A stretch of DNA of 64,000 bases from Sporocytophaga sp. (GTDB taxonomy: Bacteria; Bacteroidota; Bacteroidia; Cytophagales; Cytophagaceae), in NCBI GenBank assembly GCA_024707265.1, contig JANQAB010000009.1, positions 868,001 to 932,000 of the forward strand. Direction: 5' to 3'. Within the stretch, counting starts at the first letter, position 1. Each line of letters starts with the position of its first letter. Below the pieces are notes generated by a model. It was not told the DNA's origin. It did not search any database and saw nothing but the letters and a program-made list of their open reading frames with translations. A program made the position numbers and the translations under genes. Below are positions 56,360 through 64,000 of the stretch, one piece after another.

Positions 56360-57277
56360 TTATTCCATATCCTCGTCAGCAGGTTGGCCTTTTTCTCCTA
56401 CGTTAAAAGGATATATATGGATGCTGACTTCATATCTTCCTGTATTAGCCAGATGGTTGGAGCTTGTCGGATGAAAGTAAGAAAAGTTTAAATCATTACG
56501 GATTTTTAAGAAGTTGAATTTTATTATTCCCAGAGAAATTACTGGACCACTGTTCCAAATATAATTTACTCCCGCGCTGAAATTTTGCATAAATTCTAAT
56601 GTGCCTGAAAACCACAGACCTTCATAGTAACCTTTTCCTTTATAAAGTTTCATTCCCAAAACCAGATCTGTATTGGGCGAAATCGAACTTTTATAATCCA
56701 TAAAAAGATTTAAGTATCTGCCCAGTGCATAAGTTCTATATACGGGTTTAATTTCTGAAGCAAGCAACTGAACACCTGATATCCCGATGTTAAACTTCCT
56801 GCTGGCAAGCCACAAACCTAAAGAGGCATCAGGAATTGCAGAGGAGCTGCCGGAACTGTTTTGAGTGCTTTTAACCAGATAATTAAACACGCCGGCCTGA
56901 ATTGCCGCAGCCAGCTTAACGGAAGAACTGAGTTGTATACTTCGGCAATAACGCAGGTAGAATCGGTTTCTTTTTAATATTTCAGTTTCATATTCAGAAT
57001 GAATGGTAATTCCAAAGGTATTAACAGGTGTATCATTAGATTTGCCAAGACTATAGGAGGCATCAAGATAATTTATTCCGACATTGTTTAGTAATCCTGA
57101 AAAGGCACTGTGTATCAGGTTGATTTCGCCTTTTTCTGTCAGAGTGGATGAGGCAGGATTTTCAAAAAGGTAATTATTTTTTAGCCGTAAAAAGTTTAAT
57201 GGATAAATATTAGCGTCCTGAGCATGAGATGAGAGATAGATAAAAGTTAACGATATGTAGACAAAAAGGATCCTCAC
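56360..57277 (-). CDS. PorP/SprF family T9SS outer-membrane protein
   Basis: The product has 305 residues with a signal peptide ending at SSHAQD. The opening YPLNFLRLKNNYLFENPASS is a PorP/SprF mark (xxFxxNPAxxG in most members), followed by amphipathic strands (GITIHSEYETEILKRNRF, ASLGLWLASRKFNIGIS, GLWFSGTLEFMQNFSAGVNY). These outer-membrane proteins work with T9SS to export or hold particular gliding-type C-terminal-domain proteins, often encoded next door. It is divergent from an ECF sigma gene whose operon carries two such domains. Confidence 0.87.
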   Translation of the reverse strand: MRILFVYISLTFIYLSSHAQDANIYPLNFLRLKNNYLFENPASSTLTEKGEINLIHSAFSGLLNNVGINYLDASYSLGKSNDTPVNTFGITIHSEYETEILKRNRFYLRYCRSIQLSSSVKLAAAIQAGVFNYLVKSTQNSSGSSSAIPDASLGLWLASRKFNIGISGVQLLASEIKPVYRTYALGRYLNLFMDYKSSISPNTDLVLGMKLYKGKGYYEGLWFSGTLEFMQNFSAGVNYIWNSGPVISLGIIKFNFLKIRNDLNFSYFHPTSSNHLANTGRYEVSIHIYPFNVGEKGQPADEDME

Positions 57278-57640
57278 ATTTATATCAATTTATCATTCTG
57301 CTTTTTCCAAATTGTTTATGTGTAAATTTTTTCTTGGATTTGTCTAATTCGCTAAAGTACTTCTTTTTTCCTGAACTTTTATACGTAGTTATAAAGCAGA
57401 TAGTGCTTGCCTTTAGAAGCAAGAAATAAGTTTTTCAGGGTTAGGATATTTTATTTTTTAGAGAGAGGAATAAAAAAACAAAGGTTTACGTATCAGATAA
57501 AAAGGGTTGAATTTTCGAATGTCGAAGGACAGCTTTAGTCCAAGCGGCCAACGAACATTCTCATAAAATCGACGAATCATGTGTTACTTTGTTAATGCAT
57601 GTCTGTACTAGTTATATAAAAGCTTTTCAAAATAAATATC
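57278..57640. promoter_or_regulatory. Divergent control region of porP/sprF-like gene and sigma-factor operon
   Basis: A 363-bp AT-rich gap with no gene. If the sigma factor controls its neighbours, the matching promoter should lie here on one or both strands. I could not identify a motif with confidence. Confidence 0.4.
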
Positions 57641-58213
57641 TTGAAATACAGTCTGGAACATATTGCTGAAAACATCAGGAAGGGTAATGACAGAGAAGTA
57701 TTGCAGTGGATGTACAAGGAAATTTATCCTAAAGTGGAAAAATATGTTTCCGGTAATAGCGGCTGCATAGATGATTGTAAAGATGTTTTTCAGGAATCTA
57801 TCATTATTTTCTATAAATATATTATAGAAAATAAATATGACAGAATAGTTGATTTAAACGCTTTTTTAATGGGAATCAGCAGGAATGTCTGGATCAACAA
57901 AGTCAGGAAGCTGAACAGGGAAGTGGATGCAGATCTTCTTGAACACTTCGAGGAAACAAGTAATAATCCTCTTATAGCCCTCATAATGAGTGAAAAATGG
58001 AGTGCATATAAAGCCATTTTTGAAAAGCTTGGGGAGAAATGCAGAGAGCTGCTTTCTTATTCTTCTTATGAAAGGCTGAATATGAAAGAGATTGCAGAGA
58101 AGATGGGCTTTTTGAACGAAAATGTAGCCAAAACCCAGAATTACAGATGCAAGCAAAAGCTTCTTGAGTTTATATCTGCTAATGAAGAAATTAAAGACCT
58201 TTTAAAATCATGA
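57641..58213 (+). CDS. ECF-type RNA polymerase sigma factor
   Basis: The product has 190 residues. Region 2 is seen in DDCKDVFQESIIIFYKYI and FLMGISRNVWINKVRKLNR (the -10-binding helix), region 4 in YERLNMKEIAEKMGFLNENV and AKTQNYRCKQKLLEFI (DNA-binding HTH). The start appears to be TTG at 57641: no ATG precedes region 2 in the open frame. Its stop overlaps the start of the anti-sigma-like gene (ATGA), so the two are translationally coupled, as sigma/anti-sigma pairs usually are. It is divergent from porP/sprF. Confidence 0.88.
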   Translation: MKYSLEHIAENIRKGNDREVLQWMYKEIYPKVEKYVSGNSGCIDDCKDVFQESIIIFYKYIIENKYDRIVDLNAFLMGISRNVWINKVRKLNREVDADLLEHFEETSNNPLIALIMSEKWSAYKAIFEKLGEKCRELLSYSSYERLNMKEIAEKMGFLNENVAKTQNYRCKQKLLEFISANEEIKDLLKS

Positions 58214-59338
58214 GCACCGGGGAGGAAACATTAGAACTTATAGATCGCTACTTCTCGGACACTCTTACTGAATCTGAGAAAGTGAGCTTTCCTCTGAGGC
58301 TGGCTCAGGATGATGCATTTAAAACCTTGGTAGAAAATCAGAAGCTTGCTAATGATCTGATTCTCGGAGATAGGCTGCATGCTTTAAAGTCCATGATGGA
58401 TGAAGACTTTTCATCCGGAAAGGTAAGAAGCAATCAAAAATCATTGAACAAGGGAAAACTATTCCTGTTTGGAGGATTGGCGCTGTTCACTTCTGGGGTC
58501 ATAGTTTATTTAATGCTTGTGAATGTAGGAGTAAAGCAAAATAATACTGTTGTAGATTCAGCTAATATAGAATCTTTACAGATTCCAGATGTTAAATCTG
58601 CTGGTACAAACTCTGAGACGATTACAACTTCAGTCATAAGTAAAAAAGATAGAGGGGAATAGTAAGATGTTAAAAGATGTTGCAAAACAAGCTGAACCAG
58701 AACTTATTGAAGCACCCGCTTTTGCAGACGTATTTACTAGCGTTGATAATGAACCAACAATAATTGCTAAGGACAATCAGGGTAAAACGGAATTACTTCC
58801 TCTGGTAGTTGAAATTCGTTGTGCTTTAAAAACGATAGAGGCTAAGATCAAATCTGAACCTGCATGTATGGATAAAGAAGATGGGAGATTGATTGTGGGA
58901 AAAACACAACCTTACGTGAATCCATTAATTTATGGGATATCAAGCACAGTAGGAGATACATTGTGGCAGTCGTCAAATATTTTTTCAAATCTCCCTTCAG
59001 GCAATTATGCTGTATATGTTAAAGATGCAAATAGATGCCTGATGCTGGTTAAAGATCAGGTGGAAATAGAAAACAAGGAGTGCAGAAAAGCACAGCAAAC
59101 ATATAGTTTCAACCCTGCATATGGCGAAACTATTACTATTAAAGCTGATGGGGATGGAATTATAACAATCAGAAATCGTGCTGGTATCCTGGTCTTTAGC
59201 GGGAATGTATCTTCAGGTGAGGACTTTACATGGGATGGACAAACCTTGTCCGGAGGAATTTCAACTCCTGGTTTGTATATTTACTCTTTGGAGTATAAAA
59301 ATGGAAATTCAGTAAGAGGAGAAATTTTAATTTATTAA
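58210..59338 (+). CDS. Membrane anti-sigma-like protein fused to SprB-like and gliding-type C-terminal domains (apparent frameshift)
   Basis: Dropping one A from the A6 run at 58642-58647 gives one 375-residue protein (VISKKIEGNSKMLKDVAKQ). Residues 1-77 are cytoplasmic and resemble small anti-sigma N-termini (ETLELIDRYFSDTLTESEK). A TM helix follows at about 78-100 (LFLFGGLALFTSGVIVYLML). Outside are a linker, an SprB-repeat-like domain (about 195-290, ACMDKEDGRLIVG, YAVYVKDANRCLM) and an FlgD-Ig/gliding-type domain at the end (FNPAYGETITI, FTWDGQTLSGGISTPGLYIY). The same two modules end the next gene. It probably holds the sigma factor at the membrane and senses something in the periplasm or at the T9SS. 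Confidence 0.72.
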
Positions 59339-59343
59339 TCAAT

Positions 59344-61041
59344 TTGAAGCAGGTATTACAAATATTGTTTTTCTTACTTGTGCTCTGGCCAAAAGATCCG
59401 GCGATTGCTCAACAATATTATACTATTCCTGATCCTGCTTTCAGAGATTATTTAGACAAAAATTATTCATTTTTATTAAATAACCAGAAGCAATTGATTA
59501 TAGCTTCGGCCAATTCCTTTGCCGGAACTATCAGCTGCATCGACTTGGGAATAAAAGACCTTTCAGGCTTGGAATATTTTACTAATCTTCTCCAGATTAA
59601 CTGCAGTAAAAATTCTCTTGGAAAACTTCCATCACTGAATACATTACAAGGTCTTACTCATCTGTGGGCTGAAGAGTGTGGTCTAACAGAACTTCCTGAA
59701 ATTATTCATCTGACAAATCTTCAGGTATTTGATGTTAAGTCTAACAATATATCAGTGTTACCTTCTCTTTCAGGATTAACATCATTAAAGTATTTTGACT
59801 GTAGTATTAATAACGTTGTATTAATGCCGGACCTATCAACCCTGGTAAATCTCGAAAGTTTTTACTGTTATAGGAATAATATAGCAGCTATTTCATCTGC
59901 ATTAAATTCACCAAACCTTAAGATATTTGACTGCTCTTTTAATAATCTGAAATCAGTTCCGGATCTGTCAAAGAATACAAGCCTAGTGGAGATTAATCTT
60001 GGGATGAATTTTATTGAAGAGTTACCTTCATTTATAAATCTGAATAATCTTGAGCGCTTATATCTTTATAGTAACAGTTTGACAAAGCTTCCGGTATTGC
60101 CTTCTGGAAATAAGCTCACGTTAATAAATGCAGCAAGTAATAAATTAATAACTATTCCTGATCTTTCCTCTAAAACATCACTTACTGTTGCCGCTTTTGA
60201 TCATAACCAGATAAGCTTTTCAGATATTGTTCCACAAGTTGCTCATCCTTCATTTGCTTCTGTTTTTATTTTTAATCCTCAGGATACTATAGATAATTAT
60301 TTAAATGTAAATGCTATAGCAGGGAGTGATGTTGAAATCTCTGCTAAAAGAGATGCTCAGGTAAATAGTAATAATTACTTCTGGAAAAGGAATGAGAACT
60401 TTTTTGATACGACGACTAGCAATTCGGTTTTATTGAAGGCTATCAATAAAAATCATGAAGGAAATTATATTGTAGAGGTTGCCAACTCAACTCCAGGGCT
60501 TGAAAAGTTAAGACTTATTTTCAGGACAGTTTCACTTAAGGTGTCTGAATGTGGATCTTCTTCCACTGCATATAATTACAGCATTGTTTCAAATTCATGC
60601 ACAGCGGGAGCGGTTATTTCTATTGAAAATATTAATTCATCTCCTTTAATTGGACCGTTTAAATATCAGTTAGTTTCGAAAGGAGTGAAGTCCCTTTGGC
60701 ATACTACATCACAGATAGACGAGTTAAAGCCTGGAGTTTATGATTTGATAATACAAGACAAGAATAGTTGTCTAACTGAATTGAAAAATTATATCCTGAT
60801 ACCAAATGCTGAAGATTGCGATAATGTAATAACTCCTAATGGAGATGGCATGGGGGATTACTATTCAATTATGGCAAGCGGAAAAGTTAAGATCTATGAT
60901 AAAAGTCTTAAGCTTATTAAAGAGCTTACGGGTCCCGGAATTTGGGATGGGACGAATTCGAGTGGAGAGATTGTGCCAATAGGTCTTTATATTATCGTAA
61001 TTAATGATAAGGATAAGATAAACATTCTTGTGTTGAATTGA
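59344..61041 (+). CDS. Leucine-rich-repeat surface protein with SprB-like and gliding-type C-terminal domain
   Basis: The product has 565 residues from TTG at 59344, with a signal peptide ending near PAIAQQ. About ten leucine-rich repeats run from residues 55 to 310 (INCSKNSLGKLPSLNTLQGL, LKYFDCSINNVVLMPDLS, LERLYLYSNSLTKLPVLPS). An Ig-like stretch (about 325-400, EGNYIVEVANSTPG), an SprB-like domain (ELKPGVYDLIIQDKNSCLTE) and a gliding-type C-terminal domain (NVITPNGDGMGDYYSI; IWDGTNSSGEIVPIGLYII) follow. That end is the class exported with PorP/SprF partners, here encoded at 56360. It starts five bases after the anti-sigma-like gene. Confidence 0.88.
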   Translation: MKQVLQILFFLLVLWPKDPAIAQQYYTIPDPAFRDYLDKNYSFLLNNQKQLIIASANSFAGTISCIDLGIKDLSGLEYFTNLLQINCSKNSLGKLPSLNTLQGLTHLWAEECGLTELPEIIHLTNLQVFDVKSNNISVLPSLSGLTSLKYFDCSINNVVLMPDLSTLVNLESFYCYRNNIAAISSALNSPNLKIFDCSFNNLKSVPDLSKNTSLVEINLGMNFIEELPSFINLNNLERLYLYSNSLTKLPVLPSGNKLTLINAASNKLITIPDLSSKTSLTVAAFDHNQISFSDIVPQVAHPSFASVFIFNPQDTIDNYLNVNAIAGSDVEISAKRDAQVNSNNYFWKRNENFFDTTTSNSVLLKAINKNHEGNYIVEVANSTPGLEKLRLIFRTVSLKVSECGSSSTAYNYSIVSNSCTAGAVISIENINSSPLIGPFKYQLVSKGVKSLWHTTSQIDELKPGVYDLIIQDKNSCLTELKNYILIPNAEDCDNVITPNGDGMGDYYSIMASGKVKIYDKSLKLIKELTGPGIWDGTNSSGEIVPIGLYIIVINDKDKINILVLN

Positions 61042-61341
61042 TTTTTGTTGTATCGACTTATAGGTGAATATCTTTTCTTGGTTAGTAATCCTTTGTTATA
61101 TCCATTCAGAGTACAATCAATCACTTTAAAAAAAGAATTAGTTGAGCTTATCGAAGCATGTGACAGAAATGCTATCGGATTTAAGTTGCTGGTAAAAAAG
61201 ATGATAGTCGTTTATCTTAATTTTTGCGATCAGGGGATGACAACAAAAGTATATGTTGATAAACTATTGTAATAACAGTTGTGCTTGGTTTATCCAGATT
61301 GGCCGCTATGTAAGTCGCATAAACAGCGTTCATGTAAGAAC
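61042..61341. other. Intergenic region, no supported gene
   Basis: About 300 bp. A frame from TTG at 61045 to 61272 encodes 75 residues with little character and no family match; it is probably non-coding or a remnant. Confidence 0.35.
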
Positions 61342-61374
61342 AAAAAAGGCAGTCTCTTTCGGGACTGCCTTTTT
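61342..61374. terminator. Bidirectional terminator
   Basis: AAAAAGGCAGTC and GACTGCCTTTTT form 12-bp arms with a small loop. It lies after the LRR operon and just beyond the 3' end of secDF, serving both. Confidence 0.8.
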
Positions 61375-61396
61375 GTTTTAATTATTATAAGCTCAA

Positions 61397-64000
61397 TTAA
61401 GAAACTTGAGAAGCTTCTTTCGCAGGCTCTTTTTTGTCTTCCCAGCTCGCAAAGTCTACTAGGATTGGAGAACCTATACAAAGTGATGAATATGTACCGA
61501 TAAGTACACCAATCAGCATTGCAAAAGAGAATCCTCTGATAGACTCACCACCGAATAAAAACAGGATAATGATTACAAAGATCGTACTCATACCAGTGAT
61601 GATTGTACGGCTCAAGGTGTCATTTAATGCGTTATTAATAACTTGAGGCTGTGTTTTGTCACCTCTGTGTACCGAAAGGAACTCACGGATACGGTCAAAT
61701 ACAACGACAGAGTCGTTGATAGAGTAGCCAATCACTGTAAGAATTGCAGCGACAAAAGTCTGGTCAATTTCAAGGGAGAATGGAACAATTCCGTCAAGAA
61801 GCGAGAATAGTGCAATTACAACCAAAACCACGTGGAATAAACTTACCATTGTTCCAAATGCAAATTGCCATTTTTTGAAACGGATAAGAATGTATAAGAA
61901 CATCAACACTATTGCAACCACTAATGAAAGTATGGCCGACGTTTTAATGTCATCCGCAATGGTTGGTCCGATTTTCGAAGCGCTTAACACTTTAGCTTTA
62001 TTATCGGAGATTTTAGAAAGTCCGTCATTAAGTGTTTGCTCAGCTTTGATTGGTGCTTCATCAGAATCATCATCAATAAGGTAACTAGTTGTGATTTTAA
62101 GCTTATTGTTAGAGCCATAAGTTTTTACTTCAGGAGAAGTGCCAAATGCATCATGAAGGTTTTGCTTAACATCTTCAGTACTTACAGGTTTTTCAAACTG
62201 AACGATATAAGTTCTTCCTCCTTTAAAGTCAACACCTAGGTTGAAACCTTTAATGGAAATAGAAATAATTCCAGCTAGGATAATAAGACCGGAAATAGTG
62301 TAATATAGTTTTCTCTTTCCTATAAAGTCGAATGCGGTAGTCTTGAAAAGATTTTTTGAGAATTTGTTGGAGAAGCTCCATGTTCCTTTCTTTCTCATGT
62401 TGAAGATTACTCTGGTGATCAACACAGAAGTGAAGAGTGAACAGAAAATACCTATGATAAGCGTAACTGCAAAACCCAGGATCAAGCTTGTTCCGAAATA
62501 CAGAAGCACAAAACCTTTAATCAAAGTTGTTACGTTCGAGTCAATGATAGCAGAGAAAGCATTTTTGTATCCGCTGTTTAGAGCAGTTTCAAGGTTTTTG
62601 CCTTCGTTAAGGTCTTCTTTTACTCTTTCATTAATAAGTACGTTTGCATCCACTGCAAGTGCTATGGAAAGCAGGATACCTGCAATACCGGGAAGTGTAA
62701 GAACAGCTCCAAGGTTCGCCATTACACCAACGATAAATAATAAGTTGAAAAGAAGGGCAATGTCAGCTACTAGACCAGCATTTGTGTAGTATAGAACCAT
62801 GAACAGGATGACTACGATCATACCTGCTAACATAGAATTCAGACCAGAGTCAATTGCTTCTTTACCAAGGCTTGGCCCTACGATTGTTTCTTCTGCAATT
62901 TTTACAGGAGCAGGAAGTTTACCAGCTTTAAGTTTGCTTGCAAGGTCTCTTGCTTCCTCCATTGTAAAGTCACCTGTGATAGAAGATTGTCCGTTAGGAA
63001 TCTCAACTTGCACAACTGGAGCAGAGATTACATAGTCATCCAATACTATGGCTACTCTTCTCTTGTTCTTAGGATCACTGGAAGCTTCTCTGGTAATATT
63101 TCTCCATTTTTTAGCTCCTTCGGGATTCATACTCATAGAGATTTCATAACTCTTTGCATTGCTTGAAACGTCAGCCCTTGCGTCTGTAATCACATCACCA
63201 GTAAGTCCAGCTTTCCCTGTTCTGCTTTTCTTTACAGGAACAAGCTCCAATGTATTTCCACCTTGCTCGTCTCTATATGGTTTTTGTTCCCAGATGAAAC
63301 GCATGTTTGAAGGAATCATCGCTTGTACTTTCGGATCGCTGAATATTCTGTTGATTTTAGCAGTATCTTTTACTTCATATCTCAAAGAATACCCTGATCT
63401 TAATAGGCTATAAATAGGAGAAGCTTTCTGAGTTGTATCAGCTTGTGCCTGTGCAGTAGTGTCAGTGTCAGCTTTTGCTGTCGATGTAGTATCGTCAGTA
63501 AGAAGATTTTTTGCAGCTTCAGAACCAGGAGTTTTTTCAGGAGCTTTCTGTGCTTTAGCATCTTTTTCCTTTAAAAGGAGGTAATCATTGATCTGGTTAA
63601 GATATGGAATTACTTCTGGCATGTGGAATACTTCTAAAAACTCAAGTTGAGCAGCGCCTTGTAAAAGGTTTCTTACTCTTTGAGGGTTTTCAACACCTGG
63701 TAGCTCTACCTGGATTCTTCCGGTTCCCTGGATTCTCTGAATGTTTGGTTGAATTACCCCGAATTTGTCAATCCTGTTTCTTAGGATTTCAAATGAACGG
63801 CCAATTGCATCATCAACCTCAGTATTGATTACTTTTTTTACTTCCGAATCAGAGCTTTTGTAGGTGATTCTTCCGCTGTTTGCAGTGTTGGCAAATATGT
63901 CGCTCAGTTTTTTGTCAGGAGCTATTTCTTTATAAGCTTCGAAGAAAAGAGCAGTATAGTCATCTTTACCGCCTTTGTATCTTTCTTCGGCTATCTTAAG
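61397..64000 (-). CDS. secDF: SecDF protein translocase fusion (5' end outside window)
   Basis: The frame is open from the stop at 61397 to the window edge, at least 867 codons, so an internal ATG at 63622 is not the start. SecD is at the N-terminal side: FGVIQPNIQRIQGTGRIQVELPG region, the P1 head with a low-complexity Ala/Thr/Asp insert, then TM helices and AVDANVLINERVKEDL. SecF starts near 62310 with GFNLGVDFKGGRTYIVQFEK and has GYSINDSVVVFDRIREFL. SecDF uses the proton gradient to pull proteins through SecYEG and would support the many exported proteins here. No frameshift is seen. Confidence 0.95.
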   Translation of the reverse strand, partial: LKIAEERYKGGKDDYTALFFEAYKEIAPDKKLSDIFANTANSGRITYKSSDSEVKKVINTEVDDAIGRSFEILRNRIDKFGVIQPNIQRIQGTGRIQVELPGVENPQRVRNLLQGAAQLEFLEVFHMPEVIPYLNQINDYLLLKEKDAKAQKAPEKTPGSEAAKNLLTDDTTSTAKADTDTTAQAQADTTQKASPIYSLLRSGYSLRYEVKDTAKINRIFSDPKVQAMIPSNMRFIWEQKPYRDEQGGNTLELVPVKKSRTGKAGLTGDVITDARADVSSNAKSYEISMSMNPEGAKKWRNITREASSDPKNKRRVAIVLDDYVISAPVVQVEIPNGQSSITGDFTMEEARDLASKLKAGKLPAPVKIAEETIVGPSLGKEAIDSGLNSMLAGMIVVILFMVLYYTNAGLVADIALLFNLLFIVGVMANLGAVLTLPGIAGILLSIALAVDANVLINERVKEDLNEGKNLETALNSGYKNAFSAIIDSNVTTLIKGFVLLYFGTSLILGFAVTLIIGIFCSLFTSVLITRVIFNMRKKGTWSFSNKFSKNLFKTTAFDFIGKRKLYYTISGLIILAGIISISIKGFNLGVDFKGGRTYIVQFEKPVSTEDVKQNLHDAFGTSPEVKTYGSNNKLKITTSYLIDDDSDEAPIKAEQTLNDGLSKISDNKAKVLSASKIGPTIADDIKTSAILSLVVAIVLMFLYILIRFKKWQFAFGTMVSLFHVVLVVIALFSLLDGIVPFSLEIDQTFVAAILTVIGYSINDSVVVFDRIREFLSVHRGDKTQPQVINNALNDTLSRTIITGMSTIFVIIILFLFGGESIRGFSFAMLIGVLIGTYSSLCIGSPILVDFASWEDKKEPAKEASQVS

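Noticed and set aside
61045..61272. 75-residue frame from TTG after the LRR gene
   Set aside because: Weak start, no family, unremarkable composition; left as intergenic.
62343..62789. Reading frame antisense to secDF
   Set aside because: Shadow of an unmistakable gene; its composition mirrors the antisense of TM helices.

Overview
The window reads as chromosome from a gliding, T9SS-bearing member of the Bacteroidota, most likely the Cytophagales (Cytophaga/Sporocytophaga-like). The evidence is an AT-rich genome, a GldM homologue, a PorP/SprF homologue, many secreted proteins ending in type A sorting domains (Y/F-PNP motif) or in gliding-type C-terminal domains, the recurrent 'YQG..' secreted family, and a fused SecDF. 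The species call is inference; no rRNA or marker gene fixes it.

Layout. 0-5 kb: a signalling locus made of a divergent TonB-receptor-like N-terminus, a YfiR/DUF4154 protein and a large CHASE8/HAMP/PAS/GAF hybrid histidine kinase. 5-15.6 kb: housekeeping and redox genes (inositol-phosphatase family, aldo/keto reductase, OmpH-like, peroxiredoxin, OsmC, a dihydrolipoamide-dehydrogenase-like flavoprotein without its redox cysteines, a coiled-coil protein, an APC permease). 15.6-21.6 kb: a small lipoprotein, a beta-lactamase-fold protein with altered catalytic motifs, an orphan GldM, a DUF2867 protein and three tandem secreted paralogues. 21.6-28.6 kb: purU, then marR-fadN-fadA-fadE for fatty-acid beta-oxidation. 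28.6-41.7 kb: an island of T9SS cargo (NHL-repeat protein, two Ig-like proteins sharing about 1.57 kb of almost identical 3' sequence, a disrupted repeat protein, and two 'YQG' paralogues around a small sorting-domain protein), punctuated by three copies of a 50-bp terminator-like repeat. 41.7-52.3 kb: AraC/NmrA pair, a secreted unknown, an acyltransferase, two small unknown genes, and a Crp/Fnr regulator with a barrel-like protein and an oxidoreductase. 52.3-61 kb: a beta-helix/LamG T9SS cargo protein, a DUF937-like protein, then PorP/SprF divergent from an ECF sigma, a membrane anti-sigma-like protein and an LRR surface protein. 61.4-64 kb: SecDF, cut by the window end.

How the genes work together. 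Secretion dominates: SecDF exports through the inner membrane, GldM belongs to the T9SS motor, PorP/SprF belongs to its outer-membrane side, and at least five genes encode type A sorting-domain cargo. The most interesting candidate system is 56360-61041, where the anti-sigma-like membrane protein carries outside the membrane the same SprB-like plus gliding-type C-terminal module as its secreted LRR neighbour. This suggests transcription coupled to T9SS or surface state.

A caution for any user: at least ten interruptions in nine genes, plus a weaker one in an aldo/keto reductase tail, are each explained by one surplus base in an A or T homopolymer. Corrected lengths come out as whole codons and family-typical. 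I read these as probable sequence errors and annotate the genes as single units. The double in-frame TGA at 38139-38144 does not fit that pattern. No tRNA, rRNA, CRISPR array or intact insertion sequence was seen.
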